DNA of 52,100 nucleotides, taken from NCBI RefSeq assembly GCF_000805335.1, contig NZ_KN708638.1, forward strand, positions 6,312,512 through 6,364,611, read 5' to 3'. Source of the DNA: Streptomyces sp. CT34. GTDB lineage: Bacteria; Actinomycetota; Actinomycetes; Streptomycetales; Streptomycetaceae. This document shows, one piece after another, positions 26,959 to 37,381 of the stretch (the first letter of the stretch is position 1; every line of letters starts with the position of its first letter). The notes beneath the pieces are model-generated. The model was not told the DNA's origin. It made no database searches and worked only from the letters and a program-made list of their open reading frames with translations. A program made the position numbers and the translations under genes.

Positions 26959-26992
26959 GGGCGTACGGGCCGATCGTGCCAGCCGTACGCCC
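26959..26992 (-). terminator. Hairpin between treY and the ribosomal protection gene
   Basis: Perfect 10-bp stem GGGCGTACGG / CCGTACGCCC with a 14-nt loop. It lies 81 bp beyond the treY stop and about 93 bp before the start of the ribosomal protection gene on the same strand. It can be the treY terminator. If the next gene has a promoter upstream of it, it could also act as a leader attenuator. Confidence 0.65.
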
Positions 26993-27072
26993 ACGCGCAA
27001 CCGAATTAACCGGTGACGGGCCGCGGGCTCAGCGCCGGTGCAACTCCGCCCCGCCGGACCGCCGTTGCGCCA

Positions 27073-29661
27073 TCAGCCGCGGGCGGCCGGCTGCTCCCGT
27101 ACGAGCAGGGCCACCGGCCACCCCGCCAGCAGCTCCTGCACCGCCACCGCCGTGCCGCCCGCCAGTGTGCGGCCGGTCAGCAGTTCGCGCCAGGTGCCGC
27201 CGGGCGGCAGCCGCAGTACGGTGTCCCACCAGCCGCCCGTCTCCACCAGCCGCAGTGACAGCCGGGTCACCGCCGTCACCACCCGCCCGCCGCGCGCGAA
27301 GGCCACGCAGTGCTCCGCCGCCGGGCCCTCCGCGGTCAGCGGCCGGTACGGCGCGGCGGCGCCGAACCACTCCGGATGGTCGCGCCGCAGCCGCAGCGCG
27401 ACCGTCGTCAGCCGCAGCTTCTCGGCCGACAGATCGCCCGGTGCGATCCCGCCCTCCGGTCCGTCCGGTCCGTCCGGCGGCTCGGACCGGAACCGCACGG
27501 GCCGCCGGTTGTCCGGGTCGACCAGCGCCGCGTACTCCCGCTCGGTGCCCTGGTAGAGGTCGGGGACGCCGGGCATGGTGAGGTGCAGCAGCGTCGCCCC
27601 CAGGACGTTCGCCCGTACGAACGGGGCGAGTTCGGCATCCAGCGCGGCCAGCGCCGCGGCTGCCGAACCGCACGGCCCGCCGCGGACGAACTCCGCCACC
27701 GCCTCCTCGTACGCCACGTCCGGCTCCGTCCAGGACGTCCGCAGCCCGGCCTCCCGCACGGCCTTGAGGACCGCGGGTGTCACCCTCTCCGAGCCGTCGC
27801 CGGTCGGGGGCGACCCCAGCCCGAACGCGGTCTGCCAGGCCGTCCACGTCGCCATCGGATCCACCGGAACCGCGCCCTCCGCGAGCCGGCTCCCGTCGGC
27901 CACCTCCCCCAGCACATCCCGCCAGCGGTCCGGGCACTCGGAGAGCACCGCGATCCGCGCCCGCACATCGGCACTGCGCTTGGTGTCGTGCGTGGACAGC
28001 ACCGTGCCGCCCGCCGGCCAGTCCCGCTGCAACCGCGCGCAGTACTCGTGGAACGTCCCGGGGCCCAGCGCGGGTTCCCCCGGATCGCCACCGACCTCGC
28101 AGGCCGACAGCAGCACCGGATAGCGGTAGAAGGCGGTGTCCTCAACGGACTTGGCGTGCAGCGCGGACGCGGTCTGGGCGAACCGCGCCGCGAAGTCCGC
28201 GATGTCCTCGGCGTTCTCCGGGTTCACCGCGTTCTCTGCGTCGTCCGCGTTCGCGGTGTCTTCGGCGTTCGCGGCAGCCGCGGCGTTCCCCGTGTCCTCG
28301 GCATGCGCGGTGGCGGTGTCCGTGGCCTCCCCGGTGCCGCCCCCGAACCGCCCCAGCGCCAGATCGCGGACCAGGTCCACCGCCGCCGCCTCCTCCGGTA
28401 CCCGGAACGCGGTCCGCGCCCGCTCGGCCGCCGCGTTCAGCATCGCCGCGTCGGCCGCCGCACGCGCGGCATCCGCGCCCTGCCCCGCGTACGGCCGGTA
28501 GACCGGTAGCCGCACCAGGAGTTCGCGGATCGCCCGGCGCAGCGCCCATGGCGCATGGTCGCCCGGCCGCGGTGCCCGCTCGCTGATCCGGGCCGCGGTG
28601 CGCACCAGCCGCGCCACCTCCGCGGCCAGATCGTGCGTCACCACCTCGTAGGCGGCCCGGCGCACCGTCTCCTCCCAGTCGCCGCCCTCGTCGGCCAGCG
28701 GGGTGACGAAGTCCCGGTAGTGCGAGAAGAGCCGCCCGGCGCCCTGCGGGCAGACGAACAGCCCGTCGATGTGCCGCAGCGCGTCGTAGCCGGTGGTCCC
28801 CGCGCACGCCCAGCCGGCCGGCAGCCGCTCGGCACCGGTCAGGATCTTCTCCACCACCGTCCAGCGCCCGCCGGTGCGCTCCCGCAGCCGCGCCAGATAG
28901 CCGGCGGGGTCCGCCAGTCCGTCCGGGTGGTCGATCCGCAGCCCCTCGATGACGCCCTCGCGCAGCAGCCGCAGCACCGTGCCGTGCGTCGCCTCGAAGA
29001 CCTCGGGGTCCTCGACCCGGACCCCGATCAGCTCCGAAATGGTGAAGAAACGGCGGTAGTTGAGCTCGGTGCGGGCCAGCCGCCACCACGCCAGCCGGTA
29101 CCACTGCGCCGCCAGCAGCCGCCCCATCGGCAGCCGTTCCGTCCCGGGCCGCAGCGGAAAGGCGTGCCCCCGGTAGCGCAGCACCCGCCCCTCGACCGCG
29201 AACCGCCCCAGCTCGTCGCCGATCCGCCCTTCCAGTACGGGCAGCAGCAGCCGGTGCCGGTGCCCGCCGTCCCAGTCGATGTCGAACCAGCGCGCGTACG
29301 GTGACGCCGGGCCGTCGCGCAGCACCTCCCACAGCGGGCCGTTCAGCGACATCGGCGCGGGCACCGCCATGTGGTTCGGCACGATGTCGGCGATCAGCCC
29401 GAGGCCGTGCGACCGGGCCGTCGCCGCCAGCGCCCGCAGGCCCTCCTCACCGCCCAGTTCGGCCCGGACCACCGTGTGGTCGGTCACGTCGTAGCCGTGC
29501 GCGGACCCCGGTACCGCCTCCAGCACCGGCGACAGGTGCAGATGCGACACCCCGAGCGCGGCGATGTACGGGACGGCCCGCTCGGCGGCGGCGAACGGGA
29601 ACTCCGGCTGGAGCTGCAGCCGGTAGGTGGCGGTCGGCGACGGACTCGTGGGCTGCCTCAT
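27073..29661 (-). CDS. treY: Malto-oligosyltrehalose synthase
   Basis: An 862-residue GH13 enzyme that converts the reducing end of alpha-1,4-glucan into a trehalosyl unit. The N-terminus (ATYRLQLQPEFPFAAAERAV) and catalytic blocks GLRIDHPDGLADP (nucleophile), TVVEKIL (acid) and LSTHDTKRSADVRARIAVLS (third Asp) are all present. A family-atypical insert of about 45 residues, rich in Ala, Asn, Glu, Asp and Thr and built from degenerate NAEDTA/NADDAE units, lies near residues 450-495 (DNA 28190-28330). The start at 29661 gives the canonical N-terminus; the longer frame enters the promoter shared with the divergent transporter. It works in sequence with TreZ, and GlgX supplies debranched glucan. 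Confidence 0.95.
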   Translation of the reverse strand: MRQPTSPSPTATYRLQLQPEFPFAAAERAVPYIAALGVSHLHLSPVLEAVPGSAHGYDVTDHTVVRAELGGEEGLRALAATARSHGLGLIADIVPNHMAVPAPMSLNGPLWEVLRDGPASPYARWFDIDWDGGHRHRLLLPVLEGRIGDELGRFAVEGRVLRYRGHAFPLRPGTERLPMGRLLAAQWYRLAWWRLARTELNYRRFFTISELIGVRVEDPEVFEATHGTVLRLLREGVIEGLRIDHPDGLADPAGYLARLRERTGGRWTVVEKILTGAERLPAGWACAGTTGYDALRHIDGLFVCPQGAGRLFSHYRDFVTPLADEGGDWEETVRRAAYEVVTHDLAAEVARLVRTAARISERAPRPGDHAPWALRRAIRELLVRLPVYRPYAGQGADAARAAADAAMLNAAAERARTAFRVPEEAAAVDLVRDLALGRFGGGTGEATDTATAHAEDTGNAAAAANAEDTANADDAENAVNPENAEDIADFAARFAQTASALHAKSVEDTAFYRYPVLLSACEVGGDPGEPALGPGTFHEYCARLQRDWPAGGTVLSTHDTKRSADVRARIAVLSECPDRWRDVLGEVADGSRLAEGAVPVDPMATWTAWQTAFGLGSPPTGDGSERVTPAVLKAVREAGLRTSWTEPDVAYEEAVAEFVRGGPCGSAAAALAALDAELAPFVRANVLGATLLHLTMPGVPDLYQGTEREYAALVDPDNRRPVRFRSEPPDGPDGPEGGIAPGDLSAEKLRLTTVALRLRRDHPEWFGAAAPYRPLTAEGPAAEHCVAFARGGRVVTAVTRLSLRLVETGGWWDTVLRLPPGGTWRELLTGRTLAGGTAVAVQELLAGWPVALLVREQPAARG

Positions 29662-29824
29662 GGGAACACCCGTACCCCGCTCGCGGCCCGTTGTGTCATC
29701 GTGTCGCGTCAACTCGGGCCGCTCCGCATGTCGTGTTTTCGTCCACACCTCGGGGCGGCGGGGCCGCGGATCTTCGTATGCCCGGCCGGTACGGTTCCCC
29801 GCCGTGCCCCGATAGCGTCGGGTG

Positions 29825-31171
29825 ATGACCGCTGTCACAGCCACCTACCGCCGGGTGATCGCGCTCGGCGGGCCGCTGCTGCCCGTCGTCTCCTTCCTGG
29901 GGCGGCTGCCGACCGCCATGTGCCAGCTCGGCAGTCTGCTGCTGGTGGCCGAGACCAGCGGTTCGCTGACCACCGCGGGGCTGGTCGGCGGTGCCCTGGC
30001 GGCGGGGCAGACGGCCGCCGGCCCGCTGATCGGCCGGCTCGCCGACCGGCACGGGCAGCGCCCCGTGGTGCTCGCCGCCTGCTGGGTCAACGCGCTCGCG
30101 GTCGCCGCCCTGGTGGTCACCTCCCTCGCCGGTCTCGCGACGTTGCCGCTCGCCCTGATCGGCCTGCTGGCCGGGGCGAGCGTGCCGCAGATCGGTCCGC
30201 TGGCCCGCACCCGGCTCGTCGCCCTCGCCCACCGGGCGGCGGTCGGCGACCAGGTGGTCGGTGCCGCGCTGTCCCTGGAGGGCACGCTGGACGAGGCGTC
30301 CTTCGTGCTCGGCCCGGCCCTGGTGGGGCTGGCCGCGTCGGTCGCCCACCCGGCCGTGGCGCTGGCGCTGGCCGCGGTGCTGCTGGCGGTCTGCGGCTCG
30401 GCCTTCGCGCTGCACCCGACGGCGCTCGCGGTGCGGCCGGTGGGGCTCGCTGTGCACCCGACGGCATCCGCGGTGCGCCCGGCGGCCGCGTCGCGGCCCC
30501 CCGCCGGCCGGTCCGCGGGACCCGCCGGGGACCCGCCGCCCGGCCGCCCGGCCCGTACGAGGACGCCCCGCGCCGTACACGCCCTGCGGCTCTCGGTGGC
30601 GCTCCAGGGCGCCATGTTCGGCGCCTGCCAGGCCGGCATCACCGCGCTCACCGAGCGCCTCCACCAGCCCGCCCAGGCGGGGCTGGTCTACGCGGCGATG
30701 GGCGTGATGAGCGCGGTCGCCGGGATCTCACTGGCCCTGGTGCCGGACCGGATCGGGCTCCCGGCCCGCTGGCGGGCAGCGGCCGTGGCACTGATCGCGC
30801 TCTGCACGCCGCTGCTCTTCGTCCGGTCGCTGGGCGCGCTCTATCCGGTCGTCGTGGTGCTCGGGGTGGCCTTCGCCCCGCACCTGATCACCGTCTTCGG
30901 CCTCACCGAACGGCTGGTGCCCGCCACCCGGCTGGCCGAATCGATGGCCTTCCTCACCAGTGCCGTGGTCGGCGGCCAGGCCCTCGCCCTGGCCGTCTCC
31001 GGCCGGCTCGCCGACGCCCACGGGCCGTCCGCCGCCTTCGCGGTCGCCGTCGGCGCCGCCGTGCTCATCCTCGTCGTCGCCCTCACCACCCGCGCCGGCG
31101 CCCCGCCCGCACCGCCGGTACGCGGCTCCCGGCCCGCGCGGGAACCGACCGCGGACATCCCGGCACCCTAG
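29825..31171 (+). CDS. MFS transporter
   Basis: A 448-residue major-facilitator protein with about twelve membrane segments. The conserved cytoplasmic loop is visible as GRLADRHGQRPVVL near residue 75. The central loop (about residues 195-250) is expanded and repetitive, with three LAVRP/LAVHP/SAVRP-type units followed by a Pro/Gly/Arg-rich stretch; this is longer than usual for the family. The ATG at 29825 is used, with a GTG one codon earlier as an alternative. It is divergent from treY. The substrate is unknown, and sugar or drug export are both possible. Confidence 0.88.
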   Translation: MTAVTATYRRVIALGGPLLPVVSFLGRLPTAMCQLGSLLLVAETSGSLTTAGLVGGALAAGQTAAGPLIGRLADRHGQRPVVLAACWVNALAVAALVVTSLAGLATLPLALIGLLAGASVPQIGPLARTRLVALAHRAAVGDQVVGAALSLEGTLDEASFVLGPALVGLAASVAHPAVALALAAVLLAVCGSAFALHPTALAVRPVGLAVHPTASAVRPAAASRPPAGRSAGPAGDPPPGRPARTRTPRAVHALRLSVALQGAMFGACQAGITALTERLHQPAQAGLVYAAMGVMSAVAGISLALVPDRIGLPARWRAAAVALIALCTPLLFVRSLGALYPVVVVLGVAFAPHLITVFGLTERLVPATRLAESMAFLTSAVVGGQALALAVSGRLADAHGPSAAFAVAVGAAVLILVVALTTRAGAPPAPPVRGSRPAREPTADIPAP

Positions 31172-31204
31172 GGCTGTACTAAGGGACGCCGCTGCGGGAC
31201 GCCG

Positions 31205-33436
<2,232 letters not shown>

Positions 33437-34021
33437 GCGTAGACTCTTCCACTTTCTCCACGGGGCTGCGGCGACTCCACGACACACGTCCGCGGACCGA
33501 ATGGGCATCCTTCCGTAACTTGTCGCAACTTGCCGGATACTGCGGGCTTTTCGCGAGATCTCCGCTGAATAGGGGGTATCTCCACAGCCATGTCCGATCG
33601 TCCTACCGGAGGGGTCGACGGGACATCCGCGCCCGGCGGGCGCCCGCCGGGCGGGTCACGGGGGGGGGGGCGGCACCGGACGGACTCCAGCTACACCAAA
33701 CGCCGCATCTCCGCCACGGACTACCGCACATGCGCCCACTTCACCAGCGGCAACCTGGCCATTCGCCCGGTCCGCGCCGTTCGCCGCCTCCCGCGGCCGG
33801 GTCAACGGGCGTCCGCCGGAACACCCCTTCGCGTGGCCGGACCCCGCCCACGGCCCGGCGCACGGTTATGAATCCGCTCACTCCGGCCGCGCTTTCCGGT
33901 CACAACGTGCACTATGAATAAGGGGAGTTGGCAGCCGACTCGATCCATCCGGCTGCACCGCCCTCCGCGCCGCAGTAGTCTGCCTTGATCGTTGGCACGG
34001 GGGTTCGGAAGGCGGTGGCAG
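33437..34021. other. Long intergenic region between divergent glgX and HEPN gene
   Basis: Nearly 600 bp. It must contain the glgX promoter and that of the HEPN gene. It also holds an 11-base G run at 33660-33670 inside a weak small reading frame (33590-33871). AT-richer stretches occur near 33875-33925 (TATGAATAAGGGGAG), which look promoter-like. No RNA gene or clear hairpin was recognised. Confidence 0.5.
33590..33871 (+). CDS. Doubtful small reading frame containing an 11-G tract
   Basis: A 93-residue frame without a convincing ribosome binding site. The first part is Gly/Pro/Arg-rich; a middle segment YTKRRISATDYRTCAHFTSG looks more protein-like; the end is again Pro/Arg-rich. The 11-base G run falls at codon 24-27 and would change frame upon slippage or if miscalled. 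I do not recognise a family. Confidence 0.25.
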   Translation: MSDRPTGGVDGTSAPGGRPPGGSRGGGRHRTDSSYTKRRISATDYRTCAHFTSGNLAIRPVRAVRRLPRPGQRASAGTPLRVAGPRPRPGARL

Positions 34022-35272
34022 GTGAGCGGCGGGCTGGAGTTGCCCCCTGGTGACGAGAGTCACGAGGGCCAGGAGGGCGGCTCCGTGGACGCACCGCCCG
34101 GCGCGGTTTCCCTGGCGAGACCGCTGGAGATCGGTGCGGAGCTGGACTGGGGGGCCGACGCCTGGAGCGAGGTACGCACCCGCGCCCGCCGGGCCGGACG
34201 CGCCTACATCTGGCTGAATCTCGTCGAGCAGCGCCTACGAGCCGTCGTATCGGCCGTACTGCGCCCCATCTACGAGCCGGTGCACGGGGACGAATGGGTC
34301 ATCGCCGCGGCCGGGCCCGCGGGCCAGGAGTGGGTGCAGCGCGCGGTGGCGGTCCGCGAGGTCAGCCGGCGCAAGGGCTACCTCCTCGACCCCGCCGACG
34401 ACAACATCGTCAGCTTCCTCACCCTCCCGCAACTCCGCGAACTGATGGTCCAGCACTGGCCCTGCTTCGAGCCCTACGTGGACGACCGGCGCGATGTCGA
34501 GCTGGCCCTGGACGAACTGGAGGTCGCCCGCAACATCGTCTCCCGCAACCGCGCGCTGTCGGAGACCGTCCTTGCCCAGGCCGAGCGCGCCTCCGCCCGC
34601 CTGCTGGACATCCTCGGCTCCGGCGCCGGCACCCGTATTTCCGGACGGCTGCCCATCGACGCCGTCGAGGACCTGGTGGGCGACCGCTACGCCGACGTCA
34701 TCGGCGTCCACCCCGACCGAGTCCGGCTCCAGCGCCAGCTCCCCGCGGAGGACCTCTTCGGCGGCGCCCGCCGCCTCGACGCGGTGGGCATAGGACTCAA
34801 CCTGCTCGTCCAGAACTACTCCGGCCGCCGGCTGGTCCGGCTCGCCGAGTCCGGCTGCCGCGTACGGCTCCTCTTCCTCAACCCGGCCAGCAGCGCGGTC
34901 CGCCGCCGGGAGCGGGAAATCGGCCTCAAAAAGGGCGAGATGAGCCGCTCCATCGAGATGAACATCCTGCACATGCGGCGCGTGCGGGCCCGGCTGCGCG
35001 ACCCCGGCGCCTTCGAGATCCAGGTCTTCGACGAGACCCCGCGCTTCAACGCCTACCTCGTCGACGGCGACGGCCCCGACGGAATAGCCGTGGTCCAGCC
35101 CTACCTCCGCAAGAGCCGCGGCATGGAATCCCCCGTGCTCGTACTGCGCGGCAGCGCCCGCGAGGTGGTCCGCCAGGACGCCCGCGACGGCCGGGACGGC
35201 GACCACGGCCTCTTCGAGATCTACCGCGAGGAGTTCGAGAGCGTGTGGGCGGACTCGCGGCCGGTCTCCTGA
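34022..35272 (+). CDS. SAV2148-family HEPN domain protein
   Basis: A 416-residue protein of a family restricted to Streptomyces and relatives. After a polar N-terminus of about 35 residues, the body is mainly helical: RARRAGRAYIWLNLVEQRLR near residue 55 and the RRDVELALDELEVARNIVSRNRAL helix near 160. HEPN domains often act as RNases with an RxxxxH motif; here RNRALSETV lacks an obvious His, so activity is uncertain. A second, alpha/beta half begins around residue 250 (GCRVRLLFLNPASS, FEIQVFDETPRFNAYLVDG) and resembles phospholipase-D-like nucleic-acid binding parts. The GTG start at 34022 follows GGCAGGTGA-type sequence with weak pairing. It is transcribed alone. Confidence 0.85.
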   Translation: MSGGLELPPGDESHEGQEGGSVDAPPGAVSLARPLEIGAELDWGADAWSEVRTRARRAGRAYIWLNLVEQRLRAVVSAVLRPIYEPVHGDEWVIAAAGPAGQEWVQRAVAVREVSRRKGYLLDPADDNIVSFLTLPQLRELMVQHWPCFEPYVDDRRDVELALDELEVARNIVSRNRALSETVLAQAERASARLLDILGSGAGTRISGRLPIDAVEDLVGDRYADVIGVHPDRVRLQRQLPAEDLFGGARRLDAVGIGLNLLVQNYSGRRLVRLAESGCRVRLLFLNPASSAVRRREREIGLKKGEMSRSIEMNILHMRRVRARLRDPGAFEIQVFDETPRFNAYLVDGDGPDGIAVVQPYLRKSRGMESPVLVLRGSAREVVRQDARDGRDGDHGLFEIYREEFESVWADSRPVS

Positions 35273-35409
35273 GGGAGCGGCCGTCCGGGAGCGCTGCTAC
35301 GGGGCGACGCCCTGCCGCGGGGCGCCCGCACGCGGGCGGCCGGCCGCTTGTCAGTGGTGCGTGCGAGAGTGGTCGGGCAACGGGGGAAGTACCACCGAAG
35401 GAGATCCGC

Positions 35410-35475
35410 ATGGGTGAGCGTAGCGAGGCGATCGAGGAGAGGCGCGGGCCGGGCGGGTGCGGGGTGCCGGCATGA
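35410..35475 (+). CDS. 21-residue leader-like ORF translationally coupled to the exonuclease gene
   Basis: A strong ribosome binding site (GAAGGAGAT, ideal spacing) precedes an ATG that opens a 21-codon frame, MGERSEAIEERRGPGGCGVPA. Its TGA overlaps the exonuclease ATG in the sequence ATGA. The exonuclease gene itself has only a poor ribosome binding site (GGGTGCGGGG), so ribosomes most likely reach it through this mini-ORF. The peptide has no hydrophobic or arrest-like signature. It may simply be a coupling device. Confidence 0.6.
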   Translation: MGERSEAIEERRGPGGCGVPA

Positions 35476-36185
35476 GCTGGCATCAGGGCCCGCTGGCCGG
35501 CTTCGACCTGGAGACCACCGGCACCGACATAGAGCACGACCGCATCGTCACCGCCGCGCTGATCCGGCTGGACGGGGACGGCCGGGCCGACGGAGCGCGG
35601 TCCTGGCTGCTCGACCCCGGCGTGCCGATCCCCGACGAAGCCGCGGAGATACACGGCATGTCGACCGCATATGTCCAGAAGCACGGCAGCCCGCCCGCGA
35701 CCGCCGTCGAGGACATCACCGAAGCCCTCGCCGCGGTCCTGCGCGCGGATGTCCCGCTCGTGGTGATGAACGCCCGCTACGACCTCTCGCTCCTCGACCG
35801 CGAGTGCCGCCGCCACGGCGTGCCGACCCTGACCGAGCGGCTGGGCCACGAGCCGGCCCCGATCATCGACCCCCTGATCCTGGACAAGCACGTCGACCGC
35901 TACCGCAAAGGCAAGCGCGCCCTCCAGGCGCTCTGCGGGCATTACGGCGTGCGGCTGGACGGCGCCCATGAGGCGGGCGCCGACGCGGTGGCAGCGGCCG
36001 GGGTCGCCCGGCGTATCGGTGAGAAGTACCCGGCCGTCGCCCTGCCCTCGCCGCGCGCCCTGCACACCCTCCAGGAGGAGGCCGCCGCCGAGCAGGCCGC
36101 CTCGTTCCAGGCGTACTTGCGCCGTACCGGCAACGCGGAGGCGATAGTCGAGGCGGCCTGGCCGCTGATCCCGTACCAGCGCTGA
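35472..36185 (+). CDS. 3'-5' exonuclease, DEDDh family (DnaQ-like)
   Basis: A 237-residue exonuclease domain protein. The metal-binding acidic residues are in FDLETTGTD (Exo I, residues 11-19), MNARYDLSLLDREC (Exo II, near 100) and HEAGADAVAAAG (Exo III with the His and Asp, near 160), the DEDDh pattern. It may act in proofreading-like trimming or nucleotide/RNA turnover; it is not fused to a polymerase or ligase. The start at 35472 overlaps the stop of a 21-codon ORF and is preferred over an ATG-like start 15 bases upstream. A good hairpin follows the gene. Confidence 0.92.
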   Translation: MSWHQGPLAGFDLETTGTDIEHDRIVTAALIRLDGDGRADGARSWLLDPGVPIPDEAAEIHGMSTAYVQKHGSPPATAVEDITEALAAVLRADVPLVVMNARYDLSLLDRECRRHGVPTLTERLGHEPAPIIDPLILDKHVDRYRKGKRALQALCGHYGVRLDGAHEAGADAVAAAGVARRIGEKYPAVALPSPRALHTLQEEAAAEQAASFQAYLRRTGNAEAIVEAAWPLIPYQR

Positions 36186-36198
36186 GCCGCGGCGGCGC

Positions 36199-36231
36199 CA
36201 CGCACCACCGGTCCGCCCCCGGCGGTGCGTG
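36199..36231. terminator. Hairpin between convergent exonuclease and phosphotransferase genes
   Basis: A 13-bp stem CACGCACCACCGG / CCGGCGGTGCGTG with one non-Watson-Crick pair and a 7-nt loop, in a 61-bp convergent gap. It probably works for both strands. Confidence 0.7.
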
Positions 36232-36246
36232 CGGCGGGCCGCCGGC

Positions 36247-37137
36247 TCAGAAGGGATACCACCGCACCGTCGCGTCCTGCTCGCGCAGGGAGGCGATCCG
36301 GCGCCGGAACTCCTTGAGCGCGGCCGGGTTCCCGGCCGCGTGCTGGGAGACCCAGGCACAGCTCGCCGTCTCCCGGGACCCGCGCAGCACCGCGCAGCCC
36401 GCCCAGTCCCGGACGTCCCAGCCGTAGGCGGACACGAAGGCGCCATAGGCGTCCGCGCCCAGGCCGTAGCGGTCCCGGCTCAGCGCCATCACCACGAGGT
36501 CGTGCTCGCGCAGATCGGAGGAGAAGGTCTCCAGGTCGACCAACACCGGGCCATCGGGCCCGACATGGACGTTGCGGGGCAGCGCGTCACCGTGGATCGG
36601 CCCGCGCGGCAGATGCGGCTCCAGCGCCGACGCAGCCGCCGCGAACGCATCCCGCCGCCCGCGCAGATACTCCGCGTCGGACGCGGACACGGCATCGCCG
36701 GCCAGCCGCAGCCAGCGCTCGACACCGTCCAGGAGCTCCCGCCGGGGGAGTGCGAAGGGCGGTTCCGGCAACGCGTGGACGAGCCGCAGCAGTGCGGCGA
36801 GATCGTCCGGTCCGGCGGGCCGGACGGCCTCCGGCAGGCGCTGCCAGTAGGTCACCGGATGGCCCTCGACGAGCGTGGCCACCGGCTCCGCGGCCCGAAC
36901 GGCCGGCACGCCCTCGTCCGCCAGCCACCGGGCCACGCGCAGTTCCCGCTCGGCGCGCTCCAGTAGTTCGGCGCTGCGGCCCACCCGTACGACCGGACCG
37001 CGCTCGCCGAGGGCGAAGACGGCGTTCTCGCCCAGCGAGAGCAGCGGGGCGTCCGCCGCCGCGTCCGGGTGCCCGGCCGCGGCCAGCACGTCCCGGGCGC
37101 GCGCCTCCGTGAAGGCGGCGGGGCTGGGTTCGGTCAT
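36247..37137 (-). CDS. Aminoglycoside phosphotransferase-fold protein
   Basis: A 296-residue protein with the APH/choline kinase fold. The catalytic loop reads PIHGDALPRNVHVG (Asp general base and Asn), followed by the metal motif LVDLETFS. Upstream are the nucleotide-binding strand ENAVFALGERGPVVRVGR and the ERELRVARWLADEGVP segment. The substrate is unknown; actinobacterial members of this group are rarely proven resistance enzymes. The start at 37137 begins MTEPSPAAFTEARARDVLAAAG, the usual N-terminus. It reads away from the macrolide-type glycosyltransferase, with about 240 bp between them. Confidence 0.88.
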   Translation of the reverse strand: MTEPSPAAFTEARARDVLAAAGHPDAAADAPLLSLGENAVFALGERGPVVRVGRSAELLERAERELRVARWLADEGVPAVRAAEPVATLVEGHPVTYWQRLPEAVRPAGPDDLAALLRLVHALPEPPFALPRRELLDGVERWLRLAGDAVSASDAEYLRGRRDAFAAAASALEPHLPRGPIHGDALPRNVHVGPDGPVLVDLETFSSDLREHDLVVMALSRDRYGLGADAYGAFVSAYGWDVRDWAGCAVLRGSRETASCAWVSQHAAGNPAALKEFRRRIASLREQDATVRWYPF

Positions 37138-37344
37138 CGGGTGCCTCCTGCGGTGCGTACTCGCGACCAGTGTCGCAGGTGCCCCCGACGGGATCGGAGG
37201 GCCCCGGGGCGCGCTCCGTCCGGCCGCCCCGCGTGGGCCGCGGCCGGGACGCCGGGCGCGAGCGGCACGTCGGCAGCGGCGAACGCCGTTGGGGAGAAGG
37301 GTAGTTGGCGCCCGTCCGGCCCCCGGATGGTCACCACAATGACA

Positions 37345-37374
37345 TTGCACGATACGTATCGTCTCGCATAGCGT
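37345..37374 (+). promoter_or_regulatory. Leaderless promoter with embedded palindromic operator for the glycosyltransferase
   Basis: TTGCAC (37345-37350) and TAGCGT (37369-37374) are spaced 18 bp and end eight bases before the ATG at 37382, which implies a transcript starting at or next to the start codon. No ribosome binding site is present. The perfect 14-bp palindrome ACGATACGTATCGT (37349-37362) fills the spacer. A TetR-type repressor bound there would block the polymerase. No regulator gene is adjacent. Confidence 0.7.
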
Positions 37375-37381
37375 GCGGGGC

